This document shows, piece by piece, positions 44,454 through 55,620 of a DNA stretch of 64,000 nt (position 1 is its first letter; each line of letters opens with the position of its first letter). The stretch comes from Antedon bifida (lineage: Eukaryota > Echinodermata > Crinoidea > Comatulida > Antedonidae). Both the position numbers and the translations under genes were made by a program. The DNA lies in the NCBI GenBank assembly GCA_963402885.1, contig OY727093.1:4154001-4218000 (forward strand), read 5' to 3'. Under the pieces are notes generated by a model that had not been told where the DNA came from, made no database searches, and was given only the letters and a program-made list of their open reading frames with translations.

Positions 44454-44529
44454 GTAGATACATTTGTTTTTTTAATTTTAAGCTTTTAGGAACATGACTA
44501 TGATTATCAAAAGTAAATTAATCACTGTC

Positions 44530-44885
44530 ATATAGGTGGTACCCTCGTGGCACAGGTTTTTAGTCGTGTTCAACGCGACTCTTCAGCTCACTATGTCGGT
44601 CGGTTGGTCGGTCGGTCGGTCGGACGGTAAACACTAACTCAAATGTGAGCACGCGACTGCAGCCATGTATATTGCTTTGTTTTTATGTGAAGCAGTTCAA
44701 CGGGGTAAACCACTACAAGTCTGGAATGATGAACAGAGTGCACACGGGTAAACAGTGTACACTGGACATACGGTTTATAGTCTATATATGAGAAAACTTG
44801 TTCCACCACCAGGCCTCGAACCCATGTCACTTTTAGGTACGGTAAACGACTTCCCTGCCTCAACTGTTGTGGCCAATCGAAACGT
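44530..44885 (-). repeat. tRNA-derived SINE with (TCGG)n insert
   Basis: Duplicate of 8256-8612. The B box complement CCTCGAACCCATG is at about 44814. The (TCGG)n run at about 44598-44630 is longer than in the first copy. Confidence 0.65.
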
Positions 44886-44977
44886 CCAGACATTCTCAAC
44901 CATACTTTAATTACTTTTTGAAAAACATGATACACGGCAAAATTAACTTTACTTATATATCTACATACACATAACTT

Positions 44978-45144
44978 AAGCTTTGTCTACACTATCAAAC
45001 TAGTTTACAAGAAAGTGCAATATGCCCAAATATGGTAGTGATATGCCCAAATATGGTAGTAATATGACATTATGGTGTCCATATTATAAAGTCACACCAC
45101 ATTTGTTTTAGTCACATAAAGTTTGATAGTGTAGACAGAGCTTT
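44978..45144. mobile_element. Short MITE copy
   Basis: Duplicate of 8696-8864 with both terminal repeats. The rest of the spacer to 46358 is non-coding. Confidence 0.7.
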
Positions 45145-46358
45145 AGGGGAAATATTTAATGACGAATCATAGTTAACTTTATCTGAGACGAAAGTGAAAG
45201 TGTTGTCGACTGGACGTGACAGTTTGCACTTGAAAATATTCTTTTTGTAATTAAACTCGTTTAAATTTTAAACTGCGCCCTTGAAAATTGATTACTGAAA
45301 ACAATATCAGGTAATCTCCTGAATCTTACAATCGATAGACATAACATTTATTAATAATTCATCATCTTCGTTCAGAACTATAGATTACTAAATTAAAAAC
45401 GTAAATAATAAATAATGACGAACACATTATAGGGCAGTCCACTTACCACAAAATGACGTCGAAACCTGACTGTAAGAGTATATTATCAAAAGTACTTGAG
45501 CTTGTCAGGATAACTGGCATTAGATAATTGTATGTAATTAAAAAAAAAAAGTTATGATAGTCATCAAAATCAAAAAGAGAAACAAAGGCGGAGCAAGGGT
45601 TGAGGCGGTAATTTGTTGTACATAATTCGTTACTATTCCTACAGCGATTAAAATTGAAGTGACTAAAACCAAGTATTTAAAAATTATTATTTATAAATCG
45701 GAGATCTGGCTTTATGAATGGCCTAACTTCTCTCTCTAGCCTTGGAAGGTTGCTTCAATGTGGATTAATTAAATAATCAACATTTATTTTCTATAACATT
45801 ACATGGCTGTTATTAAACTTAATTACATAATTTACTGTATCTCTTTTAGGCCTATTTCATACTGAAAGATAAATAATCAATTAAAATATACGGTATCGTC
45901 TGTTGCTTTTTTTCCCGGTAAAACCTTCATAGTTGCGCATCACTCCTTTAACTTTAAAATGTATTTTTATTGTTTATGCCTATATTTTTAATTGTTTGTT
46001 ACTTTTATTAGGGACGTTCAGACGAAAGTAAGTTCTGAAGTAGCAGTTTGTTGTAAGCTTGTAGTGCTCGTTAAGACGATCTTTCATTATTAGGCTAAGT
46101 TAAGTTAACCTTACTACAAACAGCGTACACTTGAAATGTACTGATACACACTAGTAAAATAGCGTTGTGAAGGCGCAATTACCTCAAAGCTAGCTCGCAA
46201 GTAAAATCCACCTTGAATTAAGCATCATGTGGACGCTCATTGGAAGTAAGAGCGTGCATAATTTCATGTCTGACGTAACTTTACCTCAGATGTAAGGCTG
46301 TCTGAACATAAGTATTATTTTGTGTAAGAACTGTTCACACGTTGCAATAAAAACAGCT

Positions 46359-47423
46359 TTATATCCTGCCAGTACGTTCGGCTATGTTCCTCCGAATTCT
46401 GTTATAGGTTACGTCAACAAATGCTTGTCTAAAAGTTTCATTTACCACATTATATATCAAAGGATTTACAGAAGAATTGAAATATGTTCCAAAACGACAA
46501 ATAGTCAACAACCAATTTAAATCCGTTCCAATAATATCAAAAAAGGATAAATTAACAAACAAATGCAACGGTGTCATGCAGAAGACATAAATTGTAACTG
46601 TTACAAAAATCGTCGTAAATATTTTCATTTCAGATTTAGAGCGTGGGTCGGTTTTGCATGAATTTGTTACGTTATTGCGTGACTTTCTTAAAGAATAAAC
46701 CATAAGAAAACACAACATTACAATAAGTACATTTGAAAGTATAGTGCCAACAAATTGAAGCATCCACAGAATTGTAAGTTCTTTCATGTAATTTAAATTA
46801 AAACGACACGTAGTTGCACGATTCGAAACACCTCTATACATATCAGGCCAAGGAAAAATGACGGACACTCGTTCGAAAGCAATGAATATTTGTACAAAAT
46901 TCACCGACAAACATAATATCCACATAAATACGCATATTTTAACAGATCTTGAGAGAGTACCAAATCCACTTGTTTTAAACCAGTAAGGTTTACAGACTGC
47001 CATAAAACGTTCAATAGAAAGCCAGACAATGGTTAAAATTGCTACATGCCAGGCAATACAAGAAAAGAAACTCAACAGTCCACAGTGATATTTGTCCTCA
47101 TATACATCGCCAATTGTACATGGTATCGTAAAAAACTCAATGTCCCAAAGAGGTGCCACAATTAAAGACATTGTATCAGATATTGCCAAATTGGCTAGAT
47201 ACACGTAAACTGATTTGTGTAATTTACTCACTATAACGATGAATGTCATCATGTTTCCGACAATTCCAAAGGCGACCATAACAGGAATGATATTGTAACG
47301 TAAAATCCTCTCCCAGTCACTAAGGAGGAACATATATATGCAGGAATCATAGTCAGTCGTGTTAAATGTTGAACACCCGTATTCAGATACATCATAGGAT
47401 GCATTGTTACATGGAAATGACAT
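46359..47423 (-). CDS. Class A GPCR, intact
   Basis: 354 codons from MSFPCNNASYDVSEYG. TM1 GIVGN, TM2 LANLAISDT, Cys before TM3 (YHCGLLSFF), SIERFMAVC (ERF variant), TM4 Trp, ECL2 PWPDMYRGVSNRATTCRF, TM6 CMTP (Trp6.48 replaced by Met), TM7 NSSVNPLIYNVVN, helix 8 FRQAFVDV, basic tail. Its damaged twin is 9926-10886, and its closest intact relative is 51311-52375. Intronless. The ligand is unknown. Confidence 0.92.
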   Translation of the reverse strand: MSFPCNNASYDVSEYGCSTFNTTDYDSCIYMFLLSDWERILRYNIIPVMVAFGIVGNMMTFIVIVSKLHKSVYVYLANLAISDTMSLIVAPLWDIEFFTIPCTIGDVYEDKYHCGLLSFFSCIAWHVAILTIVWLSIERFMAVCKPYWFKTSGFGTLSRSVKICVFMWILCLSVNFVQIFIAFERVSVIFPWPDMYRGVSNRATTCRFNLNYMKELTILWMLQFVGTILSNVLIVMLCFLMVYSLRKSRNNVTNSCKTDPRSKSEMKIFTTIFVTVTIYVFCMTPLHLFVNLSFFDIIGTDLNWLLTICRFGTYFNSSVNPLIYNVVNETFRQAFVDVTYNRIRRNIAERTGRI

Positions 47424-47715
47424 TTTTTCTTCTGTTTAGTAATTAAAAATAATCGTATAAAGGTAACTACATGACCAGTACACATTGATTATAATAGTAA
47501 TAGATGGTTTTACTGTTTAGGCCTACAAATAACGACGATAGTGGTATGATAAACGATACGGTAATTCCAAAAACGATTTAGTCAATAATTCTGAGTAAAA
47601 GGATGTTTTTATGTATACCAATTTAGCTCAGCGCGAATTACCTCCCAGTTCCAATTAATTAAATCATGTTGCTAGAGCTAAAAAAACAGAACAAACTACT
47701 TGCAAAAATCTTATC

Positions 47716-47755
47716 ACTATGACGTGGCGTAACCGTTGCTTGTTATTGGTTACTT
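47716..47755 (-). promoter_or_regulatory. TGACG plus CCAAT-box block
   Basis: ATGACGTGGCGTAACC and TGCTTGTTATTGGTTAC lie about 293-330 bp upstream of the 47423 start. Same arrangement as at 11188, 52728 and 57376. Confidence 0.5.
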
Positions 47756-47811
47756 TACGATGTGCCTCACATGCGACCATGTGGCAAATACAAGTTCAAA
47801 TACTAGAATTT

Positions 47812-48150
47812 AATTCGTCTCTTTGACGAATTATAGTTGATCATTTTTATTATTTTACTGAAATTGATTTTTTTTAAACATGCACGTACGTTAACATACG
47901 ATCGGAAAATGTTGATGTATGCCATCCTATTATACGCTTAGTGTGCTGAGTTGTGCCTATTATATGCCATATACAATATGTACAGTATATACTATATATC
48001 TACATACAGTGTAGCATGGGTGAAATTACGGGACAGACATCATGTTCTAATTTTTTGGTATGATGAAATTATCAAAATAAACTCGGAGAAGACAATTATA
48101 AGAATTGGAAGAGAATTTGGTACGTAGAAGCGCAATGCGCGCTCTTTGAA
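47812..48150 (+). repeat. Interspersed repeat E, second block copy
   Basis: Duplicate of 11276-11660, with a short internal deletion near 48085. Confidence 0.55.
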
Positions 48151-48367
48151 ATTTGTATAACTTTGACTAAATAAATGTAAAAACTAAGTTAAAGTATTTG
48201 AAAGACATTGTGAAATTCTTGTGATAATTGCCATTCAATTTTTTGAGATAATTGACACACAAAATCTGTACAGAAAGAAATAAATAATATTGATTTCATA
48301 CAATAACAATTATTTATTTTATTCTAAATGATCACTTAATAAACAAACAGTATCAGGTAATCTACTC

Positions 48368-48665
48368 AAAACGTGACGATGAAAATTGATTACTTAATGA
48401 ATTACCAATATAAACAAACAGTATAGGTAATCTACTCACTCTTCATTACAACATTTATGAACCATTCATCATCTTCGTTCAGAACTATAAAACCACTTAC
48501 AGATTATTAAATTAAACGTGACGATGAAAATTGATTACTTAATGAATTACTAATAGTATCAGGTAATCTACTAACTCTTCATAACAACATTTATGAACCA
48601 TTCATCATCTTCGTTGAGAACTATAAAAACTACTTACAGATTATTAAATTAAACGTGACGATAAA
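48368..48665. repeat. Minisatellite, 2.1 copies
   Basis: Units start at 48368, 48514 and 48651 (partial) with AAACGTGACGAT. It is the duplicate of 11876-12310 with one unit fewer. Confidence 0.85.
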
Positions 48666-48749
48666 AATTCTAAATTAATTTAGATTTGAACTAGTCACTT
48701 TGACGAGTTAGTTATCAACTCATCAGCTTCTAGTATTTAAGATATATAA

Positions 48750-48973
48750 ATATAATATAAAGTCAATGCAACAAGGCATTCCATTGTATGTGCATTCTTG
48801 ACACATTAAGAACGTGGCGATTAATGGCCATGATCAAAGAATTACTACTTGCGTTCACACGAATTTTAAAACTAAAAACAGATTTTCTAATGAACTCATC
48901 AAAGGATGGGACTTCATTTAAGACAAACATCATGCTTGCACTACAATTTCTAGGCTGCTTCAGCAGCAAAAAA
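48750..48973 (-). mobile_element. LINE tail fragment (LINE E copy)
   Basis: The minus strand encodes NCSASMMFVLNEVPSFDEFI, nearly the same as at 12684-12890. Its 3' UTR and (ATGA)n end were lost in a deletion that also removed the neighbouring receptor remnant. Confidence 0.65.
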
Positions 48974-49159
48974 ATTTGAAACTGGTTCTCGAATCTTTTA
49001 TTTCACAATTAAAAATGATCGTTTCGAAAGAAAAAAATTACACAGAGAAGTTGATAGTAAATTGATTAGATGACTGCTTACAGAGTACTAGATGGTTTGA
49101 TGAAACCATGGAGTAACTTTACTCCATGGATGAAATACAGATTCATTCTGAATTTAGTT

Positions 49160-49375
49160 CATTTATCAAATGAATCACTGTCCTGTCAGACAAGTTCACC
49201 GGGGTATCCGCCTAATGGTCTCGAATGATGAAATACGTTTTTTAAAGTGTATACTGGACCTACGGTTCATAGTCCTTATCCGAGAAGACTTGTTCCACAA
49301 CCATAACTGGAGCGAGTCGGCCTCGCGATCTGCCGATATTGATGGATCTTTAGGTCCTTGTCATTTTGACTTTTC
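49160..49375 (-). repeat. tRNA-derived SINE copy
   Basis: Body from CTGTCAGACAAGTTCACCGG to GGCCTCGCGATCTGCCGATA. The head is diverged. The segment 49380-49730 that follows equals 5345-5680. Confidence 0.55.
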
Positions 49376-49732
49376 ATTGAAAGCATATGCTGTTTGATTT
49401 GAATACGGATAGGCCTATTTTAGGATTTAGGATTTTTTTTTCGAAATTTGCTTTACCATCTATCAAATCAAAGCAATCTAACAACAGGACACTGAGCTCG
49501 CCTTGCCAAGATAGGAACTCGTAACAGTATTTTGATCTTATGTCTGACTGCGACAAATACCAACAGTACTGTACTATGGCCCGCAGCCACAGATACAACT
49601 TTTGATCTCTGAAGCTCAGCATCCTGTTGCCTTGGTCAAACTTATAAGCTGACCCTTACGTAAACGAGATAATGACAACATGTTATTTCAAATTTCAAAA
49701 TGTATTGGTTGTAAGTTAAGCATATATCAACT

Positions 49733-50794
49733 TTACAATCTAACAGTACGTGCAGTTATTTTCCTCCGGAATGTGCTATAGAAGACGTCAACAAATGCTT
49801 GTCTAAAAGTTTCATTTACTACATTATATATCAAAGGATTTACAGAAGAATTGAAATAACTTCCAAAGCGACAAACAGTCACTAGCAAATTTAAATGCTT
49901 TCCAATAGAATCTAAAAAAATTAACATAATAATGACATTCAACGGTGTCAAGCAGAGAACATAAACTGCGACTGTCACACAAACTGTCAAAAATATTTTC
50001 CTCTCCGATTTTGAACATGGGTCCGTCTTGCAAGAATTCTTTACAACATGTCGGGATTGTCTTAAAGAATAAATCATAAGAAAACATAAAGTTACAATAA
50101 TCACATTCAAGAGTATATTAACAACAAATTGAAAAATCCACAACGCTGTACAATCTTCAATGTATGCTTCATTAAATTGGCACATAGTTTCACGATTGGA
50201 GACACCTCTATACATATCAGGCCAAGGAAGAATGACGTAGACACGTTCGTAAGCAATGAAAAATTGTACACAATTCACCGAAAAAAAAAATATCCATATA
50301 ACTGCACATATTTTTACAGATCTTGAAAGAGTACCAAATCCACTTCTTTGAAACCAATAAGGTCTACAAACTGCCATATAACGTTCAATGGAAAGCCAAC
50401 AAATCGTACAAATTGCTACATGCCATGCAACAGCAGTAAAGTAACTTGACAGTTCACAGTTCGAGTTGTTCCCATCTATGTCATCAATCGTATACGGTAC
50501 CGAAATTAACTTAAGGTCAAAAAAGGGTCCCACTATTAAAGAAATTGTATCAGCTATTGCCAAATTGGCTAGATACACGTATACTGATTTGTGTAATTTA
50601 CTCACTATAACAATAAATGTCGTCATGTTTCCGACAATTCCAAAAGCGATCACAACAGGAATGATATAGTAACGTAAAATCGTCTCCCAGTCACTAGGAA
50701 GGAACATATCTATGTAATAATCATATTGACTCGTGTTAAATGTTGAATACGCGTATTCTGCATCATAGGATGCTTTGTCACCTGAAAGTGACAT
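49733..50794 (-). CDS. Class A GPCR, intact
   Basis: 353 codons from MSLSGDKASYDAEYA (a longer in-frame start at 50824 is less likely). TM1 GIVGN, TM2 LANLAIADT, SNCELS, SIERYMAVC, SRSVKI, ECL2 Cys (ETMCQF), TM6 CLTP, TM7 NSSVNPLIYNVVN, helix 8 FRQAFVDVF. The N-terminal 100 residues are nearly identical to the 33014-34075 gene, while ECL2-TM5 and ECL3 differ (GKHLNLLVT). This patchwork is typical of gene conversion. Intronless. The ligand is unknown. Confidence 0.92.
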   Translation of the reverse strand: MSLSGDKASYDAEYAYSTFNTSQYDYYIDMFLPSDWETILRYYIIPVVIAFGIVGNMTTFIVIVSKLHKSVYVYLANLAIADTISLIVGPFFDLKLISVPYTIDDIDGNNSNCELSSYFTAVAWHVAICTICWLSIERYMAVCRPYWFQRSGFGTLSRSVKICAVIWIFFFSVNCVQFFIAYERVYVILPWPDMYRGVSNRETMCQFNEAYIEDCTALWIFQFVVNILLNVIIVTLCFLMIYSLRQSRHVVKNSCKTDPCSKSERKIFLTVCVTVAVYVLCLTPLNVIIMLIFLDSIGKHLNLLVTVCRFGSYFNSSVNPLIYNVVNETFRQAFVDVFYSTFRRKITARTVRL

Positions 50795-51009
50795 TTTTGT
50801 ATTCCGGACTGATCTGTTTCGCAATTAAAAATTATCGTTTCAACAGTTTGTACTGTTTATTATTGAAATGTATTGCTACTTTTGAATAACGTAACCATAA
50901 AGTAACAATCACCCGCATCCAAAAATATAAATTCCTCCCGATGATGTGATAGAATCAGTGTTAATGTTGCAATCACTCGTGTGCTAGAAAAAAATACATG
51001 GCAAAATGA

Positions 51010-51026
51010 TAGAGGGCGCTCTATTT
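51010..51026. promoter_or_regulatory. AGGGCGCTC motif upstream of GPCR
   Basis: TAGAGGGCGCTCTATTTAAC lies about 216 bp upstream of 50794, after GGCAAAATGA. Confidence 0.35.
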
Positions 51027-51310
51027 AACAATTTTGGAGGGGCTGTTATGCGTGTAATTCAGCAGGCAATGATAATTGAATCACGATATCCAATAGGCAA
51101 CATTATATATGAATTCATATCTAAAAATAAACAGAATAGGGCAAACTAACAATCTTAGGTGCTATAACAGATTCAAATATACAGTGTAGGTGAAATCACG
51201 TGATATTTGTATTTAAATAATTGTCTTCTTTTCTGAAACAACATAAAGGGTGTGATAGCGATGACAGTTTTCGCTTTAAAATATTTCTTTTGTAATTAAA
51301 AACAAGATTT

Positions 51311-52375
51311 TTATGTACTAACGGTACGTTCAGCTATGTTCTTTCGAATCCTGTTAAACATTACGTCAACAAATGCCTGTCTAAATGTTTCGTTTACTAC
51401 ATTATATATCAAAGGATTTACAGAAGAATTAAAATATGTTCCAAAACGACAAATAGTCAAAATCCAATTTAGATCCGTTCCAATAATATCAAAAAAGAAT
51501 AATATAACGAACACATCCAATGGTATCATGAATACAAAATAAATTGTGACGGTCACAACAACTGTCCTAATAATTTTCCTTTCAGATTTAAAGCGTTGGT
51601 CGGTTTTGCATGAATTTGTTACGTTATTGCGTGACTTTCTTAAAGAATAAACCATAAGAAAACACAACATTACAATAAGTACATTTAAAAGTATAGTTAT
51701 AACAAATTGAAGCATCCACAAAATTGTACTTTCTTTGTTGTAATTGAAATTAAAACGACACGTAGTTGCGCGATTCGAGACACCTCTATACATATCAGGC
51801 CAAGGAAAAATGACGGACACTCGTTCGAAAGCAATGAATATTTGTACAAAATTCACCGAGAAGCAAAAGATCCATATAAATACGCATATTTTAACAGATC
51901 TTGAGAGAGTACCAAATTTACTTGTTTGAAACCAATAAGGTTTGCAAACTGCCATATAACGTTCAATAGAAAGCCAAGAAATTGTAAACATTGCTACATG
52001 CCAGGCAACAGAAGAAAAGAAACTCAACAGTCCACAGTGATAGTTGTCCTCATATACATCACCAATTGTACATGGTATCGTAAAAAACTCAATGTCCCAA
52101 AGAGGTGCCACAATTAAAGACATTGTATCAGTTATTGCCAAATTGGCTAGATACACGTAAACTGATTTGTGTAATTTACTCACTATAACAATAAATGTCA
52201 TTAAGTTTCCGACAATTCCAAAGGCGACCATAACAGGAATGATATTGTAACGTAAAATCCTCTCCCAGTCACTAAGAAGGAACATATCTATACAGGAATC
52301 ATAGTCAGTCGTGTTAAATGTTGAACACCCGTATTCAGATACATCATAGGACGTATTGTCACATAACAATGACAT
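51311..52375 (-). CDS. Class A GPCR, intact
   Basis: 354 codons from MSLLCDNTSYDVSEYG. TM1 GIVGN, TM2 LANLAITDT, YHCGLLSFF before TM3, SIERYMAVC, ECL2 ATTCRF, TM7 NSSVNPLIYNVVN, helix 8 FRQAFVDVM. TM6 reads FMIP, so both Cys6.47 and Trp6.48 are replaced. The neighbour at 49733 belongs to a different subfamily, so similar and dissimilar genes alternate along the array. The start follows a poly-T/C stretch at 52377-52400. Intronless. Confidence 0.92.
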   Translation of the reverse strand: MSLLCDNTSYDVSEYGCSTFNTTDYDSCIDMFLLSDWERILRYNIIPVMVAFGIVGNLMTFIVIVSKLHKSVYVYLANLAITDTMSLIVAPLWDIEFFTIPCTIGDVYEDNYHCGLLSFFSSVAWHVAMFTISWLSIERYMAVCKPYWFQTSKFGTLSRSVKICVFIWIFCFSVNFVQIFIAFERVSVIFPWPDMYRGVSNRATTCRFNFNYNKESTILWMLQFVITILLNVLIVMLCFLMVYSLRKSRNNVTNSCKTDQRFKSERKIIRTVVVTVTIYFVFMIPLDVFVILFFFDIIGTDLNWILTICRFGTYFNSSVNPLIYNVVNETFRQAFVDVMFNRIRKNIAERTVST

Positions 52376-52727
52376 TTCCTTTCTTTTTTTAATTCTTCCT
52401 CCGATCTTCTGTTTAGCAATTAAAATGATTGTTTCAAATTAAATAAAAGTGTCTACAGTACATGACTTGTGATGTTGATTGTAACAATAATATATGGTTT
52501 CTGCTTAAGCCTAAAAATAACGATGATAGTGGTTTGATAAAACTCAAGTCACCTTACAAAAACGATTTTGTAAATTCTACCGAATAAATATCCAGTTTAA
52601 GGAAGTTCAATTTATATAACAAAAATTAGCATACTATACTCTCCTGATTGCACTCGTAATTTAATTAATATTACTACTTTAGAATACGGTAGCGAACCGA
52701 CTCGCAGAAACCTATGGCGCAACCCAA

Positions 52728-52765
52728 TGACGTAGACATAACCATAGCTTGTGATTGGTTACGTT
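52728..52765 (-). promoter_or_regulatory. TGACG plus CCAAT-box block
   Basis: AATGACGTAGACATAACC and AGCTTGTGATTGGTTAC lie about 350-390 bp upstream of the 52375 start. Confidence 0.5.
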
Positions 52766-53487
52766 GTGCACTGCCTGTTTCTTCCGTAGCCTATGTTCAC
52801 GCAATTTTCTTCAAACATTAAAGTGTAAAATTAAAAAAATAGAAAATAAGCATAAATGCTTATTATTATTACCTTATTTCAAGACTTTCTTCTTGGTAGG
52901 TAAACATTCTTGTCGTATGTTATAACATGGAAACCTGCAACGATGGTACTATCAAAGAACAAATAAATCCGATATCAAATCACTGCTAAAACACTGATGT
53001 AAATGCCACCAGGCCTATGCTCGGCCAGGACAGGTTCTATTTATTTCATTAATTAGCGCTCGGTAGGATTTTATCATATACATATTCACACAATTCACAA
53101 TTACATTTAAAATATTTAATAGTATACCAAAAGAAGCGAGTGCTTTACAGTTTGGTAACCATTTAAATGGATTTAAATTTACGGTACATACATGCCAGAC
53201 AGCATTCAACGTTGTACAGTGTTCATTCTTTCATGGTGTTGTTATGAAGTACATGCTCACTTAATGTTATTTGGATATTTAATCTTTCGTTTTATTATTG
53301 ATTTAGTCAATTTCAAAATATTGTTCTTATAAATCTAACCTATTATAGTGTAACAACAATGTGATAAGTGAACGTACTTTTATATTCTTAAGGTTTGAAA
53401 TGACAGAAATAATAATAATTACACAAGTACCTCTTCCTCAAATGTAAGTACAGTAGCTTTACTTTCTTATATCTAGATGGTCTAGGT
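52766..53487. other. Intergenic stretch
   Basis: No gene or clear repeat is recognised. AT-rich, with scattered short inverted stretches. Confidence 0.35.
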
Positions 53488-53725
53488 CGTGCCCACAGAT
53501 GGTTCTCGAATACACATAGTAAATTCAGCGTAAAAAAACTGGCGATTACAAATGTACGTACCACAGGACTATAAAATACATGTACATGTTTACAGGAACG
53601 AATAAATAGACACGGTGATTCGTATGTAGTGAACTAAAATTAGCACCCTGGGAATTAAATTAATTCCGAAAGGGAAAATGTCACAAAATTACTTTTTGAG
53701 TCAAATTTAAACAAACCCAACTTGT
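53488..53725 (+). repeat. Interspersed repeat C
   Basis: CAGATGGTTCTCGAATACAC, AAATGTACGTACC, AATAAATAGACACGGTGAT and AGCTAAAATTAGCACC-like blocks recur in the same order at 59588-59815 and, more diverged, at 63368-63565, both inside introns of the Tie-like gene. Non-coding, class unknown. Confidence 0.65.
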
Positions 53726-53795
53726 GTTTTGTGGAGGATGAGGAATAGGTTGGGTGCAAAGAGGAACAATTTTTAAATATATTATTTCATCCTCT

Positions 53796-54245
53796 CAGTA
53801 ACGAAATATTTGTTTTCATGTTTTATAAATAATATACCACTACAGAAAAACATAATTTTGTTGAAACTGTCACTGTCATAGTCGATTGAAATAGTAAAGT
53901 ACATGTAATGATACATCACTACGACGTTTATATTTTTTGTAATTATTAATACAAACGTTCGTGAGAAGCAACTGTCAGTAACGAAATACTTGTTTTCATG
54001 TTTTATAAATAATTATATACCACTAAACACAATAAAACATAATTTGCTGAAACTATCACTGTCATAGTCGAAATAGTAAAGTACATGTAACGATACACAC
54101 TACGACGTTTATATTGTTTCTAATTATTAATTTTAATTAATACAAACGTTGAGAAGCAACTGTCAGTAACGAAGTATTTGTTTTCATGTTTTATTAATAA
54201 TATACCACTAAACACAATAAAACATAATTTGTTGAATACTATCCT
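53796..54245. repeat. Tandem repeat, about 180-188 bp unit, 2.5 copies
   Basis: Units begin CAGTAACGAAATATTTG at 53796, 53976 and 54164. Each contains AATATACCACTA, CACTGTCATAGTCGA and ACTACGACGTTTATATT. Parts of the same unit appear at 59840-59880 and, inverted, at 59985-60115, each time right after a repeat C copy. Confidence 0.8.
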
Positions 54246-54369
54246 GTCTGGTTCAAAGTAGAGTTTTTCTCTTTTTATCTAGCACTGGTTGAATTACGGG
54301 AGTGATTTCTTCGCGTGCTTCTTCTTCCAGATACTGATCATTTGCCTACTTAACTTAATAGTCAATATA

Positions 54370-54530
54370 ATGTTTACCTTTCTCCACATTCTCTTATAAA
54401 ATACGTCGAAAAATGCTTGTCTAAAAGTGTCATTTACCACATTATATATCAAGGGATTTACAGGACCATTTATAATTATTCCCAAAAAAACAAATTGTGG
54501 AAAGTCAATCTAAATCTGACTTTAAAATAT
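54370..54530 (-). pseudogene. GPCR C-terminal remnant
   Basis: The minus strand encodes NGPVNPLIYNVVNDTFRQAF and FDVFYKRMWRK, preceded by a decayed TM7 start and ECL3 with shifts. The remainder is absent. Closer to the divergent 56145 gene in the Lys/Arg-rich tail. Confidence 0.7.
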
Positions 54531-54914
54531 TAAAGAAACTTCCCTACAATTTGTGACGTTTTGTGAAAATAATACATATATATTACTTTAAAAACATTAA
54601 ACCAGGTCATTCCTTGTCTTAAATGTACGTTTTATGGTAAATTATGATAAAAAGTGAGAAACAATGCACTACCTAAGTAGCTCGCGTCGAATGACCTCTC
54701 GTGGACGGTCTTTAGGCCTAGCCTAGCTAGGCTTAGTTTTGTAGGCCTAGCTGGTAAACATCGGTAACGTACGAACATCGTACGCTAGCTATATACCTAG
54801 CCTGACGTTGTATAGTTGCTGCATTGATTGTCTTTCTATTTTTGCTAGACTCCGTTGATATTGGGAAAAACCCGGTATTTTCGCTGAAAAGTTAGAAGTC
54901 TTCCATTTGTTTTG

Positions 54915-55172
54915 GCCTATCCTATCAGATAGGTGGTAATCCCCTGATACAGGGGCTATTTTGTGAACCAGTTCACCGGGGTAACCCCCTACTCTTTTCG
55001 AATAATGAACTGGGTTCTTTAAAGTGCACACAGGTTCTGGACCTACGGTTTATAGTCCTTATCCGAGAAGACTTGTTCCACCACCAGAACTAGGAGCCGG
55101 CCTCGTTGGCTCTTTAGGTACGGTAAACGGCGCCCCTGCCTTAACCGCTCGGCCATTTGACTCGCTCTGATT
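54915..55172 (-). repeat. tRNA-derived SINE, best head
   Basis: The minus strand begins TGGCCGAGCGGTTAAGGC, a textbook A box of a Ser/Leu-type tRNA. Sequence equivalent to the B box follows, then GGTGGTGGAACAAGTC and the body, ending GATTACCACCTATCTGA. The B box itself is altered here but is clear in the copies at 5308, 8533 and 44814 (GGGTTCGAGG). It is therefore a Pol III-type SINE of about 250 bp. GACTCGCTCT is doubled near the right end. Confidence 0.75.
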
Positions 55173-55379
55173 ATTTGACTCGCTCTTTTAAAATAAGGTA
55201 GGCCTACAATATTTTTATTCTGCAGGCATAAATATAATATTTTGTTAAAAAGATAAAATAATTTGCAATACTTGGCAAGCCCTTGAATTGAATTCGCCTT
55301 TTTTCCAGTGAGCTCTCATTTGAGAGTTTTACGGAGCGATAAAAATCATTTTTAAAATTTTTTAAAATAATGTTATGAT

Positions 55380-55620
55380 ACTTCATAGCCAAATAATTGT
55401 TAGAAGAACTCGCATAAAGTAAGTTTGCGGTCCACGCAACCAGTTACTCATAAATGTTGTACTTCAGTCATCAAGGATATTGGTACATAAATGAATTCAA
55501 TATAATCAGAAGCAATGTATCAGCTAATTGCTAAACTGGCTAGATACACGTACACTGATTAGAAATGTATTCAATATAACAATAATGCCTAAAGCAATAA
55601 AAATGATATTATAGTAAAAC
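55380..55620 (-). pseudogene. GPCR remnant (TM1-ECL1)
   Basis: GTATCAGCTAATTGCTAAAC and CTAGATACACGTACACTGAT are the complement of TM2-ICL1. Degraded TM1 follows to 55620, and TTTGCGGTCCACGCAACCA (about 55423) resembles ECL1 of the 56145 gene. Stops are present throughout. It is probably a dead sister of that gene. Confidence 0.6.

Larger units (their letters stand above)
41600..49290. repeat. Segmental duplication block Y, copy 2
   Basis: Collinear with 5590-13214 (see there). It differs by the foldback element at 43313-44453, by one minisatellite unit fewer, and by a deletion of the N-terminal receptor remnant next to the LINE tail at 48745. Its MSFP-type receptor is intact. Confidence 0.85.
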
